Part shown: piece after piece, positions 20,486-30,892 of the stretch
Layout: each line of letters starts with the position of its first letter
Position numbering within the stretch: position 1 is the first letter of the stretch
DNA from: Pseudomonadota bacterium
GTDB taxonomy: Bacteria > Pseudomonadota > Gammaproteobacteria > Burkholderiales > Burkholderiaceae_C
Assembly: GCA_018240985.1 (NCBI GenBank)
Contig: JAFEER010000283.1
Coordinates: 1 to 56,039, forward strand
Reading direction: 5' to 3'
DNA: 56,039 nt
Made by a program: the position numbers and the translations under genes
The notes under the pieces: generated by a model
The model's input: the letters and a program-made list of their open reading frames with translations, nothing else
What the model was told of the DNA's origin: nothing
Database searches by the model: none

Positions 20486-20968
20486 ATGCAGCACTCCAAG
20501 AATGATCTCTGGGTTGGCCTGTTCGTCCTGCTCGGCGCCGCGGCGCTCGTGTTTCTGGCCTTGCAGTCGGCGAACCTGCTACAGCTCAACTTCCGCTCCG
20601 GCTACACCATCACGGCGCGCTTCGACAACATCGGGGGCTTGAAGCCCAAGGCCGCGGTACGCAGCGCCGGTGTGGTCGTGGGGCGCGTCGAGTCCATCGG
20701 CTTCGATGACAAGACCTTCCAGGCGAGCGTGGAGCTGGAGCTGGACAAGCGCTACCTGTTCCCCAAGGACAGCTCCTTGAAGATTTTGACCAGCGGCCTG
20801 CTGGGTGACCAGTACATCGGCATCGAGGCCGGTGCCGACGAGCACAACCTGGCCAACGGTGATACCGTGACGGCAACGCAGTCCGCCGTGGTGCTGGAAA
20901 ACCTGATCGGGCAGTTCCTCTACGGCAAGGCTGAAGGCGGCGCTGCAGGTGCAGGAGGTAAAAAATGA
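20486..20968 (+). CDS. mlaD: Mla MCE-domain protein MlaD
   Basis: 160-aa protein with one N-terminal membrane anchor (WVGLFVLLGAAALVFLALQS, about 9-28) and a periplasmic MCE domain (about 38-120: YTITARFDNIGGLKPKAAVR, then SSLKILTSGLLGDQYIGIE). It forms the hexameric lipid-binding ring on MlaE. The C-terminus ends in a short Gly/Ala tail. It overlaps mlaA by 4 bp. Confidence 0.95.
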   Translation: MQHSKNDLWVGLFVLLGAAALVFLALQSANLLQLNFRSGYTITARFDNIGGLKPKAAVRSAGVVVGRVESIGFDDKTFQASVELELDKRYLFPKDSSLKILTSGLLGDQYIGIEAGADEHNLANGDTVTATQSAVVLENLIGQFLYGKAEGGAAGAGGKK

Positions 20969-21696
20969 CCAAAATGACACGATTCAAGGCTTGGGCCGCG
21001 CGCAGCGCGGCACTGGTGCTGGCAGGCGCGCTGCTTGGCGGTTGTGCCAGCGGGCCGAACGCCAACCCGGCCGACCCGTTCGAGCCCTATAACCGCAGCA
21101 TGTCCCGGTTCAACGACAACCTGGACGATGCCGTGCTCAAGCCCGTGGCCACGGCCTACCGCGACGTGACGCCGCAGCCCCTGCGCACCGGCGTGGGCAA
21201 CTTCTTTTCCAACCTGGGCGACGCCTGGTCTTTCGTCAACAACGTGCTGCAGCTGCGCGGGCGCGAGGCGTTTGACAGCATGGTGCGCTTCAGCGTCAAC
21301 AGCGTGCTGGGCCTGGGTGGCGTGCTCGACATCGCCAGCGAAATGGGCGTCGATCGCCATAAGCAGGACTTTGGCCTGACCCTGGGCCGCTGGGGTGTGC
21401 CCACAGGGCCCTACCTGGTGCTGCCCGTGCTGGGCCCGTCCACCGTGCGGGACACGGCCGCGCTGCCGGTGGACTTTTATGTCGGTGATCTGGTAGACCA
21501 TGTGCACGACATCCCCGTGCGCAACAGCATGTATGTCCTGCGCCCCATCGACCGACGCGCGCAGCTGCTGGGCGCGGGCACGGTGCTCGATGAAGCGGCG
21601 CTGGATTCCTACAGCTTCACGCGCGACGTGTACCTGAAGCTGCGCGCAGGTACTTCTGGCAGCGCCGAGGACGGCAAGCTGCCCGAGGATTACTGA
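20965..21696 (+). CDS. mlaA: outer-membrane lipoprotein MlaA (VacJ)
   Basis: Removes misplaced phospholipid from the outer leaflet of the outer membrane and passes it to MlaC. 243 aa. The signal peptide ends in the lipobox LGGC (Cys27). The conserved DPFEPYNRSMSRFND, RVVG-like SVNSVLGLGG and DFGLTLGRWGVPTGPYLVLP segments identify MlaA. Here it sits inside the mla run, between mlaD and mlaC, unlike enterobacteria where it is at another locus. Confidence 0.94.
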   Translation: MTKMTRFKAWAARSAALVLAGALLGGCASGPNANPADPFEPYNRSMSRFNDNLDDAVLKPVATAYRDVTPQPLRTGVGNFFSNLGDAWSFVNNVLQLRGREAFDSMVRFSVNSVLGLGGVLDIASEMGVDRHKQDFGLTLGRWGVPTGPYLVLPVLGPSTVRDTAALPVDFYVGDLVDHVHDIPVRNSMYVLRPIDRRAQLLGAGTVLDEAALDSYSFTRDVYLKLRAGTSGSAEDGKLPEDY

Positions 21697-21788
21697 CGCT
21701 TGCACTTGTTTGCATTCGCACATGTGCGCGATGCACTGCGTTGGCCCCTGCCTTTGCACAATCCAGAACAACTCCAAGGATTTCTTCC

Positions 21789-22439
21789 ATGATGAATCGC
21801 CGCACTCTCACGCAATCGGCCAGCGCCCTGGCCGCTGCAGCTTTCCTGGGCTGGGCACCGACGGTACTGGCCGCCGATGAGGCGCCCGATGCGCTGGTCA
21901 AGCGCCTGTCCGCCGATGTGCTGGAGACGGTGAAGAAGGACAAGTCGATCAAGTCCGGCGACGTGGACAAGATCATGGCGCTGGTGAACAAAACCATCCT
22001 GCCCTATGTGAACTTCCGCCGCATGACGGCCGCCGCCGTGGGCCCGGCCTGGCGCACGGCCACGCCGGAGCAGCAGCAGCGGCTGCAGGATGAATTCAAG
22101 CAGCTTCTGGTGCGCACCTATTCGGGCGCCTTGAGCGAGGTGTCGGATCAGACCATCGTCGTCAAGCCGATGCGCGCGGCAGCCGGCGACACGGACGTGC
22201 TGGTGCGCACCGAGGTTCGCGGCCGCGGCGATCCGGTGCAGCTCGACTACCGCCTGGAAAAAGCGTCGGATGGCAGCTGGAAGATCTACAACCTGAACGT
22301 GCTTGGCGTGTGGCTGGTGGAGACCTACCGCACCCAGTTTGCGCAGGAGATCAACGCCAAGGGGCTCGATGGCCTGATAGCAGCCCTGGCTGAACGCAAC
22401 AAGGCCAATGCCGGCACCGGTGTCGCCGGAACGAAGTAA
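21789..22439 (+). CDS. mlaC: periplasmic phospholipid carrier MlaC
   Basis: Shuttles phospholipid between MlaA and MlaD. 216 aa. Signal peptide about residues 1-28, ending TVLA/ADEAP, with a twin-Arg-like NRRTLTQ start but not a full Tat motif. Family features are ILPYVNFRRMTAAAVGPAWR, a LLVRTYSGAL segment and DGSWKIYNLNVLGVWLVETYR. Tandem ATGs at 21789 and 21792; the first is used. The upstream frame is open but has no signal sequence in place. Confidence 0.94.
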   Translation: MMNRRTLTQSASALAAAAFLGWAPTVLAADEAPDALVKRLSADVLETVKKDKSIKSGDVDKIMALVNKTILPYVNFRRMTAAAVGPAWRTATPEQQQRLQDEFKQLLVRTYSGALSEVSDQTIVVKPMRAAAGDTDVLVRTEVRGRGDPVQLDYRLEKASDGSWKIYNLNVLGVWLVETYRTQFAQEINAKGLDGLIAALAERNKANAGTGVAGTK

Positions 22440-22455
22440 ACAGGGCGCTTCCTCC

Positions 22456-22725
22456 ATGCTGGTGCTGCCCACTGAACTCACGCACAAGCAGGCCTCGGTC
22501 ACCCTGCGCATGTTGCTGCAGGCGATCAAGGCCGAGCGCGATTCAAAGGTGCTGGTCGACGCCGCGGCGCTGGCCAGCTTTGACTCATCGGCCCTGGCCG
22601 TGCTGCTGGAGTGCCGCCGCACGGCCTTGTCCGAGGGCCGCGGTTTCATGGTCAAGGCCTTGCCGCCCGCGCTGGCGAGCCTGGCCGGGCTGTACGGCGT
22701 GCGGGAGCTGCTGCCGTCCGTTTGA
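22456..22725 (+). CDS. mlaB: STAS-domain protein MlaB
   Basis: 89-aa cytoplasmic STAS protein that stabilises and activates MlaF in the MlaFEDB complex. The conserved helix start LASFDSSALAVLLECRR carries the S/T-containing STAS motif. The ATG at 22456 lies 16 bp after the mlaC stop; the frame extends upstream but within mlaC. Small size and operon position make the assignment firm. Confidence 0.88.
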   Translation: MLVLPTELTHKQASVTLRMLLQAIKAERDSKVLVDAAALASFDSSALAVLLECRRTALSEGRGFMVKALPPALASLAGLYGVRELLPSV

Positions 22726-22783
22726 GGGCTTTATTGCGCCGGCAAGACCCTGAAGGGCGCGGCGCTTAGAATCTCCGGTTCTC

Positions 22784-23704
22784 ATGCCCGCAGTTTCCTT
22801 CCAATCCGTTTCCAAGATCTTTCCCACCTCCCGGGGGCCGTTTCAGGCCCTGCACAGTGTCAGCCTGGACATCCAGGAGGGTGAATTCTTTGGCCTGCTG
22901 GGCCCCAATGGCGCCGGCAAGACCACCATGATCAGCATCCTGGCGGGCCTCTCGCGCGCCAGCCAGGGCCGCGTGGCGGTGCTGGGGCACGACGTGCAGG
23001 CCGATTTTGCAGCCGCGCGCCGCTGCCTGGGCGTGGTGCCGCAGGAGCTGGTGTTCGACCCCTTCTTCAACGTGCGCGAGACGCTGCGCCTGCAGTCGGG
23101 CTACTTCGGCGTGAAGAACAACGACGCCTGGATCGACGAGCTGCTGGAGAGCCTGGGCCTGGCCGACAAGGCCCAGGCCAATATGCGGCAACTGTCGGGC
23201 GGCATGAAGCGGCGCGTGCTGGTGGCCCAGGCGCTGGTGCACAAGCCGCCCATCATCGTGCTCGACGAGCCCACGGCGGGCGTGGACGTGGAGCTGCGCC
23301 AGACCCTGTGGCAGTTCGTCGCCAAGCTCAACAAACAGGGCCACACGGTGCTGCTGACCACGCATTACCTGGAAGAGGCCGAGGCCCTGTGCCACCGCAT
23401 CGCCATGTTGAAAAACGGGCGCGTGGTCGCTCTGGACAGCACCTCTGCCCTGCTGAAAAGCACCAACGTCAGCGTGCTGCAATTCAAGACCGATGCGCCG
23501 CTGCCCGCCGCCCTGGCTAGCCTGGCGCGCGTCACCGGGCGCATCGTGCAGCTGCCGGCGCAGGACGCGGCCGAGATCGAGCACCACCTGGCGGCGCTGC
23601 GGCACTGCGGCATTGCTCCCGAGGACGTGGAGATACGCCGCGCCGACCTGGAGGACGTGTTCCTGCAGGTCATGAACGCCGCCGCAGAAGGGCAGGCGGC
23701 ATGA
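22784..23704 (+). CDS. ABC transporter ATP-binding protein (YadG-like)
   Basis: 306-aa ATPase with Walker A GPNGAGKTT (about 42-50), signature LSGGMKRRVLVAQAL, Walker B IIVLDEPTAGVD and TTHYLEEAEAL. The C-terminal region (about 225-300) is the extension found in CcmA/DrrA-like exporters. It overlaps the permease gene by 4 bp. This pair follows mlaB in Burkholderiales gene order; the exported substrate is unknown. Confidence 0.92.
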   Translation: MPAVSFQSVSKIFPTSRGPFQALHSVSLDIQEGEFFGLLGPNGAGKTTMISILAGLSRASQGRVAVLGHDVQADFAAARRCLGVVPQELVFDPFFNVRETLRLQSGYFGVKNNDAWIDELLESLGLADKAQANMRQLSGGMKRRVLVAQALVHKPPIIVLDEPTAGVDVELRQTLWQFVAKLNKQGHTVLLTTHYLEEAEALCHRIAMLKNGRVVALDSTSALLKSTNVSVLQFKTDAPLPAALASLARVTGRIVQLPAQDAAEIEHHLAALRHCGIAPEDVEIRRADLEDVFLQVMNAAAEGQAA

Positions 23705-24456
23705 CCGGCTGGCAGACACTGTTCTACAAAGAGGTGCTGCGCTTCTGGAAGGTGGCCTTCCAGACCGTGGCCGCGCCCGTGCTCACGGCCGTGCTCTACC
23801 TGCTGATCTTCAGCCATGTGCTGGAGAGCAGCGTCAAGGTCTACGGCAGCTTGAGCTACACCAGCTTTCTGGTACCCGGCCTGGTGATGATGAGTGTGCT
23901 GCAAAACGCCTTCGCCAACAGCTCATCGAGCCTCGTCCAGAGCAAGATCATGGGCAACCTGGTGTTCGTGCTGCTCACCCCGCTGTCGCACCGCGCCTGG
24001 TTTGCCGCCTATGTGGGTTCGTCGGTGCTGCGTGGGCTGCTGGTCGGGCTGGGCGTGTTTGGCGTGACGCTGTTCTTTGCGCGCCCGGCGTTTGCCGCGC
24101 CGCTGTGGATCCTCACCTTTGCCTTCCTGGGCGCCGCGCTGCTGGCCACGCTGGGCCTGATTGCCGGGCTGTGGGCCGACAAGTTCGACCAGATGGCGTC
24201 GTTCCAGAACTTCCTCATCATGCCCATGACCTTCCTGTCGGGCGTGTTCTACTCGATCCACTCGCTGCCCCCGTTCTGGCAGCAGGCCAGCCGCTTCAAC
24301 CCGTTTTTCTACATGATCGACGGCTTTCGCCATGGCTTCTTCGGGGTGAGCGACGTCTCGCCCTGGGTCAGCCTGGCCGTCGTCGGCCTGGCCTGGGCCC
24401 TGACCAGCGCGCTGGCCCTGCACCTGCTGCGCACGGGCTACAAGATCCGAAACTGA
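23701..24456 (+). CDS. ABC-2 type transporter permease (YadH-like)
   Basis: 251-aa permease with about six hydrophobic segments, belonging to the ABC2_membrane class. Visible landmarks are TSFLVPGLVMMSVLQNAFANS, IMGNLVFVLLTPLS and the C-terminal FNPFFYMIDGFRHGF. Coupled by ATGA overlap to its ATPase, forming an exporter of unknown cargo adjacent to the Mla genes. Confidence 0.92.
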   Translation: MTGWQTLFYKEVLRFWKVAFQTVAAPVLTAVLYLLIFSHVLESSVKVYGSLSYTSFLVPGLVMMSVLQNAFANSSSSLVQSKIMGNLVFVLLTPLSHRAWFAAYVGSSVLRGLLVGLGVFGVTLFFARPAFAAPLWILTFAFLGAALLATLGLIAGLWADKFDQMASFQNFLIMPMTFLSGVFYSIHSLPPFWQQASRFNPFFYMIDGFRHGFFGVSDVSPWVSLAVVGLAWALTSALALHLLRTGYKIRN

Positions 24457-24471
24457 TTGACTTTTCCTGCC

Positions 24472-24717
24472 ATGACTGCTGACCAAATCAAAGACATCAT
24501 CAGCGCCGGCCTGGCGTGCGACTACATCACGCTGGAGGGCGACGGCCGCCACTGGTATGCGGTCATCGTCGCCGCCGAGTTCGAGGGCAAGCGCCCGATT
24601 GCGCGCCACCAGCGCGTCTACGCCACGCTGAGCGACCGGATGGCGCGCGACGAGGTGCATGCCCTGTCCATGAAGACCTTCACTCCGGCCGAATGGGCGG
24701 TAGCCCAGCAAGGCTGA
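24472..24717 (+). CDS. ibaG: BolA/IbaG family protein
   Basis: 81-aa BolA-like protein. The C-terminal helix-turn-helix-like RHQRVYATLSDRMARDEVHALSMKT is typical, with the invariant His pair region. IbaG partners with monothiol glutaredoxins in iron-sulfur handling and acid stress. The mlaB ... ibaG ... murA order matches the enterobacterial yrbA-murA arrangement. ATG 24472 is chosen over an in-frame TTG at 24457 that abuts the permease stop. Confidence 0.88.
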   Translation: MTADQIKDIISAGLACDYITLEGDGRHWYAVIVAAEFEGKRPIARHQRVYATLSDRMARDEVHALSMKTFTPAEWAVAQQG

Positions 24718-24726
24718 GGTACTCGT

Positions 24727-24778
24727 TTATTGATAGCTGCCGGCGCTTGCCTGTAAAGCACTGCAGCCACATTTTATT
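24727..24778. repeat. AGCTATCA / GGCGCTTGC-type dispersed repeat
   Basis: Reads TTGATAGCTGCCGGCGCTTGC, then AAGCACTGCAGCC, between ibaG and murA. It shares the GATAGCTGCyGGCGCTTGC core with 41505-41555. Confidence 0.55.
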
Positions 24779-24790
24779 CAAGAATAGCCC

Positions 24791-26064
<1,274 letters not shown>

Positions 26065-26068
<4 letters not shown>

Positions 26069-26712
26069 GCATGATCACCCTGGCCCTGTCCAAGGGCCGC
26101 ATCTTTGACGAGACCGTGCCCTTGCTGGCTGCCGCCGGCATCACGGTGCTGGAAGACCCGGAAAAGTCGCGCAAGCTCATCTTGCCGACCAATCAGAGCG
26201 ATGTGCGCGTGGTGCTGGTGCGTGCCACCGACGTGCCCACCTACGTGCAGTACGGTGGTGCCGACCTGGGCGTGGCGGGCAAGGATTCGCTCATCGAGCA
26301 TGGCGGCCAGGGGCTGTTCCGCCCGCTCGATCTGCAAATCGCCAAGTGCCGGGTGAGCGTGGCCGTGCGCGCGGGCTTCGACTACCAGGGCGCCGTGACG
26401 CAGGGCTCGCGCCTGAAGGTGGCCACCAAGTACACCAGCATCGCGCGCGATTTTTTCTCGGCCAAGGGTGTGCACGTGGACATGATCAAGCTCTACGGCA
26501 GCATGGAGCTGGCGCCGCTTACCGGCCTGGCCGACGCCATCGTGGATCTGGTTTCCACCGGCAACACGCTCAAGGCGAACAACCTGGTCGAGGTGGAGCA
26601 AATCATGGACATCAGCAGCCATCTGGTGGTGAACCAGGCGGCGCTGAAATTGAAGCAGGCACCGCTCAAGCGCATCATCGACGCGTTTGCCTCCGCCGTT
26701 CCCCAAGGTTGA
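26065..26712 (+). CDS. hisG: ATP phosphoribosyltransferase catalytic subunit (short form)
   Basis: Commits PRPP and ATP to histidine synthesis. 215 aa, so it is the short HisG that lacks the C-terminal regulatory domain and needs HisZ for activity and feedback. Motifs: TLALSKGRI at the start, [12 protein letters not shown] and the PRPP-binding [19 protein letters not shown]. No hisZ is in this window. The start ATG overlaps the murA stop; hisD follows 4 bp after its own stop. Confidence 0.95.
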
Positions 26713-26716
26713 TACT

Positions 26717-28045
26717 ATGCAATTCGTAGCTGCTCCCGCCCGTCTGGCAACCTTTGACAGCAGTTTTGAGGCCGATTTTTCCGCCCGCCTGCACTGGTCG
26801 GCCGAGCAGGACGCGGCCATCGAGGAGCGGGTGGCCGCCATCCTGGCCGACGTGCAGGCACGCGGCGACGCGGCGGTGCTGGAGTACACGCGGCGCTTTG
26901 ACGGCGTGCAGGCTGCCAGCGTGGCGCAGCTCGAACTCACCCAGGCCGAACTCAAGGCCGCCTATGACGGCCTGCCAGCCGAACAGCGCGCGGCCCTGGC
27001 CGCCGCCGCCGCCCGTGTGCGCAGCTACCACGAGGCGCAGAAGAAGGCCTGCGGCGAGAGCTGGAGCTACCGCGACGCGGACGGCACCCTGCTGGGCCAG
27101 AAGGTCACGCCGCTCGATCGCGGGGGCATCTACGTGCCCGGCGGCAAGGCGGCCTACCCAAGCAGCGTGCTGATGAACGCCATCCCCGCGCATGTGGCCG
27201 GCGTGCCCGAGATCATCATGGTCGTGCCCACGCCCAAGGGAGAAAAGAACCCGCTGGTGCTGGCCGCCGCCTACGTGGCTGGCGTCAGCCGGGCCTTCAC
27301 CATCGGCGGCGCCCAGGCCGTGGCGGCGCTGGCCCATGGCACGGCCACTGTGCCCAAGGTGGACAAGATCACCGGCCCCGGCAACGCCTATGTGGCCAGC
27401 GCCAAGAAGCGCGTGTTTGGCCAGGTGGGCATAGACATGATCGCCGGCCCGTCAGAAATCCTGGTGCTGGCCGACGGCACAACCCCCGCCGACTGGGTGG
27501 CCATGGATCTGTTCAGCCAGGCCGAGCATGACGAGCTGGCGCAAAGCATCCTGCTGTGCCCGGACGCGGCCTACATCGACGCGGTGCAGCGCGAGATCGA
27601 CCGCCTGCTGCCCGAGATGCCGCGCGCCGAAATCATCGCCAAGAGCCTCACCGGTCGCGGCGCGCTGATCCACACGCGCAGCATGGAAGAGGCCTGCGTC
27701 ATCAGCAACCGCATCGCCCCCGAACACCTGGAGATCAGCAGCCGCGAGCCGCACCGCTGGGAGCCGCTGCTCAGGCACGCCGGCGCCATCTTCCTGGGCG
27801 CCTACACCAGCGAGTCCCTGGGCGATTACTGCGCCGGCCCGAACCATGTGCTGCCCACCAGCGGCACGGCGCGCTTTTCGTCGCCGCTGGGCGTATACGA
27901 CTTTCAAAAGCGCAGCAGCCTGATCGAGGTCAGCGAGCAGGGCGCCCAGGTGCTGGGCGGCATCGCCAGCGTGCTGGCCCGTGGCGAAGGCCTGCAGGGC
28001 CATGCACGCGCGGCCGAGATGCGCCTCAAGCAGCAGGGCCAGTAG
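26717..28045 (+). CDS. hisD: histidinol dehydrogenase
   Basis: Zn enzyme that oxidises histidinol to histidine in two NAD-linked steps, 442 aa. Motifs: [44 protein letters not shown], zinc ligands Q268 and H271 in FSQAEHDE, and catalytic Glu-His at 336-337 in [14 protein letters not shown] 26717 lies 4 bp after hisG. The last 20 bp overlap the convergent receiver gene's 3' end. Confidence 0.96.
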   Translation: MQFVAAPARLATFDSSFEADFSARLHWSAEQDAAIEERVAAILADVQARGDAAVLEYTRRFDGVQAASVAQLELTQAELKAAYDGLPAEQRAALAAAAARVRSYHEAQKKACGESWSYRDADGTLLGQKVTPLDRGGIYVPGGKAAYPSSVLMNAIPAHVAGVPEIIMVVPTPKGEKNPLVLAAAYVAGVSRAFTIGGAQAVAALAHGTATVPKVDKITGPGNAYVASAKKRVFGQVGIDMIAGPSEILVLADGTTPADWVAMDLFSQAEHDELAQSILLCPDAAYIDAVQREIDRLLPEMPRAEIIAKSLTGRGALIHTRSMEEACVISNRIAPEHLEISSREPHRWEPLLRHAGAIFLGAYTSESLGDYCAGPNHVLPTSGTARFSSPLGVYDFQKRSSLIEVSEQGAQVLGGIASVLARGEGLQGHARAAEMRLKQQGQ

Positions 28046-28424
28046 CCGCGCGCTGCGCACTGTGCCCTACGCAGTAGTCCACCAGGGCCTCGATTTCGTT
28101 GGACTTGTCGAACACCGCATCCACGCCCAGCTGTGCACAGCGCATGCGCACATCGGGCGTGGCGTAGTTGCTCAGCACCACCATCTTCTGCTCGGCCAGG
28201 CGCTCGCGGCAGGCGGCCAGCACGCCCAGGCCGCTGCCTTGGCGCAGGAACAGATCCACGATGGCCAGATCCCATTGCGCGGGGTGGGCGGTGAGCCATT
28301 CCTTGCCCTCGTCCTCCGTCGTAGCGCAGCCCACCGCATGCACCTGGGCCAGCTCCTGCAGCGTGTCGATCAGGTTCTGGCGGATGGTGGCGTTGTCTTC
28401 GACGAAGTAGGTACGCAGTTTCAC
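28026..28424 (-). CDS. stand-alone response-regulator receiver protein
   Basis: 132-aa single receiver domain (CheY-like) with no DNA-binding output domain. Acidic pair E9-D10 (YFVEDN), phospho-acceptor D57 (LAIVDLFL), S/T switch near S85 (VVLSNYAT) and K107 (AVFDKSN). GTG 28424 gives the family-like start [11 protein letters not shown]; a TTG at 28448 would add eight residues. No histidine kinase is nearby. The 3' ends of this gene and hisD overlap by 20 bp. Confidence 0.83.
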   Translation of the reverse strand: MKLRTYFVEDNATIRQNLIDTLQELAQVHAVGCATTEDEGKEWLTAHPAQWDLAIVDLFLRQGSGLGVLAACRERLAEQKMVVLSNYATPDVRMRCAQLGVDAVFDKSNEIEALVDYCVGHSAQRAATGPAA

Positions 28425-28532
28425 GGGCGGACTGCCTGACAGGCACAAGTTGGAACCAACCTGGTTGCTACTGTAGAAGTGCTGGCCGGTGCCCGTTGCC
28501 GGTTGCAGCGCGCTATCGCCGTAGGCGTCTTC

Positions 28533-29297
28533 CTACCCGTTCTGCGCGTGTTGCTGGCCGCAGACGGGGCAGGCACTGTCCCGCTGGATGCGCATCTCAG
28601 TCCACCGCATGTCGCGCCCGTCCAGCATCAGCAGGCGCCCGGCGAGGGACTGGCCCACGCCGGTGATGAGTTTGAGCGCCTCGGCCGCCTGCATGGTGCC
28701 GATGATGCCCACCATGGGGGCGAACACGCCCATGGTGGAGCAGGCCACCTCCTCGAACTGGGCATCGGGCGGGAACAGGCAGGCATAGCAGGGCTGGTCG
28801 CCCGGCCGGGGGTCGTAGACCGAGATCTGGCCGTCAAAGCGGATCGCGGCGCCGGCCACGAGTGGCCTGGCGGCGCGCACGCAGGCAGCGTTGATGGCCT
28901 GGCGCGTGCGGTAGTTGTCGGTGCAGTCCAGCACGACGCCGGCCTCGGCCACCAGCGCGTCCAGCGCCTGGGCATCCACGCGCTCGCGCAGCGTGCGGAT
29001 ATCGACCAGGGGATTGATGGCACGCATGGCCTGGGCGGCGGACTCCACCTTGGGCGCGCCCACGCGCTCCGTGGTGTGGGCGATCTGGCGCTGCAGGTTG
29101 GTCAAGTCCACCGCATCGTCATCCACCAGCGTGATCCTGCCGACGCCGGCCGAGGCCAGGAACAGCGCCGCCGGCGAGCCCAGGCCGCCGGCGCCGATGA
29201 TCAGCACATGCGCTGCCAGGATGCGCTCCTGCCCCTCGATGCCGATCTCGTCGAGCAGGATATGGCGCGAGTAGCGCAGCAGCTGGTCGTCAGTCAT
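28533..29297 (-). CDS. moeB: MoeB/ThiF/HesA family adenylyltransferase
   Basis: 254-aa E1-like enzyme that adenylates the C-terminal Gly-Gly of a sulfur-carrier protein such as MoaD (molybdopterin) or ThiS (thiamine). The ATP-binding IIGAGGLGSPAALFLASAGV spans about 33-52, with DDDAVDLTNLQRQI following. Zinc cysteines are in CYACLF (about 169-172) and CPVCG near the C-terminus. The catalytic Cys region is VACSTMGVFAP. Which sulfur carrier it serves is not shown by context. Confidence 0.9.
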   Translation of the reverse strand: MTDDQLLRYSRHILLDEIGIEGQERILAAHVLIIGAGGLGSPAALFLASAGVGRITLVDDDAVDLTNLQRQIAHTTERVGAPKVESAAQAMRAINPLVDIRTLRERVDAQALDALVAEAGVVLDCTDNYRTRQAINAACVRAARPLVAGAAIRFDGQISVYDPRPGDQPCYACLFPPDAQFEEVACSTMGVFAPMVGIIGTMQAAEALKLITGVGQSLAGRLLMLDGRDMRWTEMRIQRDSACPVCGQQHAQNG

Positions 29298-29307
29298 TGA
29301 AGAGGTG

Positions 29308-29360
29308 GAGCGTTGGGCGTTTTGCGTGTTCGCTCAACGCCCAACGCCCAACGCTCAACG
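29308..29360. repeat. inverted repeat built from AACGCCC heptamers
   Basis: Tandem heptamers (AACGCCC, AACGCCC, AACGCTC, AACG) run from 29336 to 29360. A 14-bp arm at 29308-29321 is the exact complement of 29343-29356, giving a strong hairpin in the moeB-ctpA gap. It may limit read-through from ctpA into moeB. The same heptamer appears at 39489-39519. Confidence 0.7.
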
Positions 29361-29362
29361 TC

Positions 29363-30799
29363 TTATTCATCCTTCTTCTCTTCCTTGCGCTCGGTCAGCG
29401 TCTTGCTTGCCACCACGGTGCGGCCCTTGAGCTGGTTCAGCGCCTGCGCGAGCTGGAAGTCCTTGTCCGAGCCGAACTCGGGCAGCTTGCGTTCGGCGAT
29501 GGGCTTCTTGGTTTCTTCTTCGAGGCGTTTGCGGGCCTCCTCGCGCGCCTTCTCGCGCACCTCGTCCTTGACCTCGGCGCCCTGGCCGCTGGTCAGGTGC
29601 TTTTCCAGATCAGCCTCGCGCATGCGCAGTGCTGCGTACAGGTCGCCCTCGGCGGTCTCATCGACCATCACGTCGGGCACGATGCCCTTGGCCTGGATGG
29701 ACTTGCCGCTGGGCGTGTAGTAGCGCGCCGTGGTCAGCTTGATGCCGGTGTCCGGGCCCAGCGGCCGCACGGTCTGCACCGAGCCCTTGCCGAAGGTCTG
29801 GCTGCCCATGATGGTGGCGCGCTTGTTGTCCTGCAGCGCGCCGGCGACGATCTCGCTGGCCGAGGCTGAGCCCTCGTTGACCAGCACCACCAGGGGGACG
29901 GTCTTGAGGGCCGCCGGCAGGCGCTTGAGCGGGTCGCCGTTGCCGCGGCGCTGATAGAACTCGGGCGCTGCCTTGAAGGTGGCCTTGCTCTCGGCCAGCT
30001 GGCCGTTGGTGGAGACCACGGTGACGTTCTCGGGCAGGAAGGCGGCCGACACCGCCACGGCTGCGTCCAGCAGGCCGCCGGGGTCGTTGCGCAGGTCGAG
30101 CACCAGGCCCTTCAGGCGCGGCTCCTGCTTGTAAATCTCTTCCACCTTGCGCACGAAGTCGTCCACCGTGCGCTCCTGGAACTGCGACAGGCGGATCCAG
30201 GCGTAGCCGGGCTCGATCACCTTGGCCTTGACCGACTGGGTCTTGATCTCCTCGCGCGTGATGGTCACGGGGAAGCTGCGGCTCTCGTCCTTGCGCAGTA
30301 TGGTCAGCGTGACCTTGGTGTTGGGCTCGCCGCGCATGCGCTTGACGGCCTCGTTCAGCGTCAGGCCCTTGACGGCGGTGTCGTCGATCTTGGTGATCAG
30401 GTCGTTGGTCTTGAGGCCGGCGCGGTCGGCGGGCGAGCCCTCGATGGGCGAGACCACCTTGACCAGGCCGTCTTCCTGCGTGATCTCTATGCCCACGCCG
30501 ACGAAGCGGCCGGTGGTGCCCTCGCGGAATTCCTTGAAGGACTTCTTGTCGAAATACTGCGAATGCGGATCCAGGCTGGAGACCATGCCGCTGATGGCGT
30601 CGGTGATGAGCTTCTTGTCGTCCACCGGCTCCACGTAGTCGGTCTTGATCAGGCCGAACACGGCCGACAGCTGCTGGATTTCCTCCAGCGGCAGCGGCGT
30701 CATCGCGCCGCGCGCCACGGTCTGCAGCGACACCGTGGTCAGGGCGCCGGCCATCACGCCGACCGATACCCATCCCGCAATTTTCAGTTTCTGACCCAT
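29363..30799 (-). CDS. ctpA: carboxy-terminal processing protease, S41 family
   Basis: 478-aa periplasmic serine protease. An N-terminal signal/anchor spans about residues 8-26. A tail-specific-protease domain flanks a PDZ domain (about 95-175, with GRFVGVGIEI and SPADRAGLKTNDLI). The catalytic Ser is about 313 in NEGSASASEIVAG and the Lys about 339 in TFGKGSVQ. A charged, Glu/Lys-rich C-terminal tail follows. ATG 30799 has an AAGGGAC site; the frame opens at 30826. It likely trims cell-envelope proteins. Confidence 0.93.
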   Translation of the reverse strand: MGQKLKIAGWVSVGVMAGALTTVSLQTVARGAMTPLPLEEIQQLSAVFGLIKTDYVEPVDDKKLITDAISGMVSSLDPHSQYFDKKSFKEFREGTTGRFVGVGIEITQEDGLVKVVSPIEGSPADRAGLKTNDLITKIDDTAVKGLTLNEAVKRMRGEPNTKVTLTILRKDESRSFPVTITREEIKTQSVKAKVIEPGYAWIRLSQFQERTVDDFVRKVEEIYKQEPRLKGLVLDLRNDPGGLLDAAVAVSAAFLPENVTVVSTNGQLAESKATFKAAPEFYQRRGNGDPLKRLPAALKTVPLVVLVNEGSASASEIVAGALQDNKRATIMGSQTFGKGSVQTVRPLGPDTGIKLTTARYYTPSGKSIQAKGIVPDVMVDETAEGDLYAALRMREADLEKHLTSGQGAEVKDEVREKAREEARKRLEEETKKPIAERKLPEFGSDKDFQLAQALNQLKGRTVVASKTLTERKEEKKDE

Positions 30800-30892
30800 A
30801 AAAGTCCCTTTACCGCCTCGAACCAATATACACCTTGGAAGGGCGCAGCCCTGGTCGGTTCCCGCGTTTTTGCCTATTTTTTAAGCTGAAGA

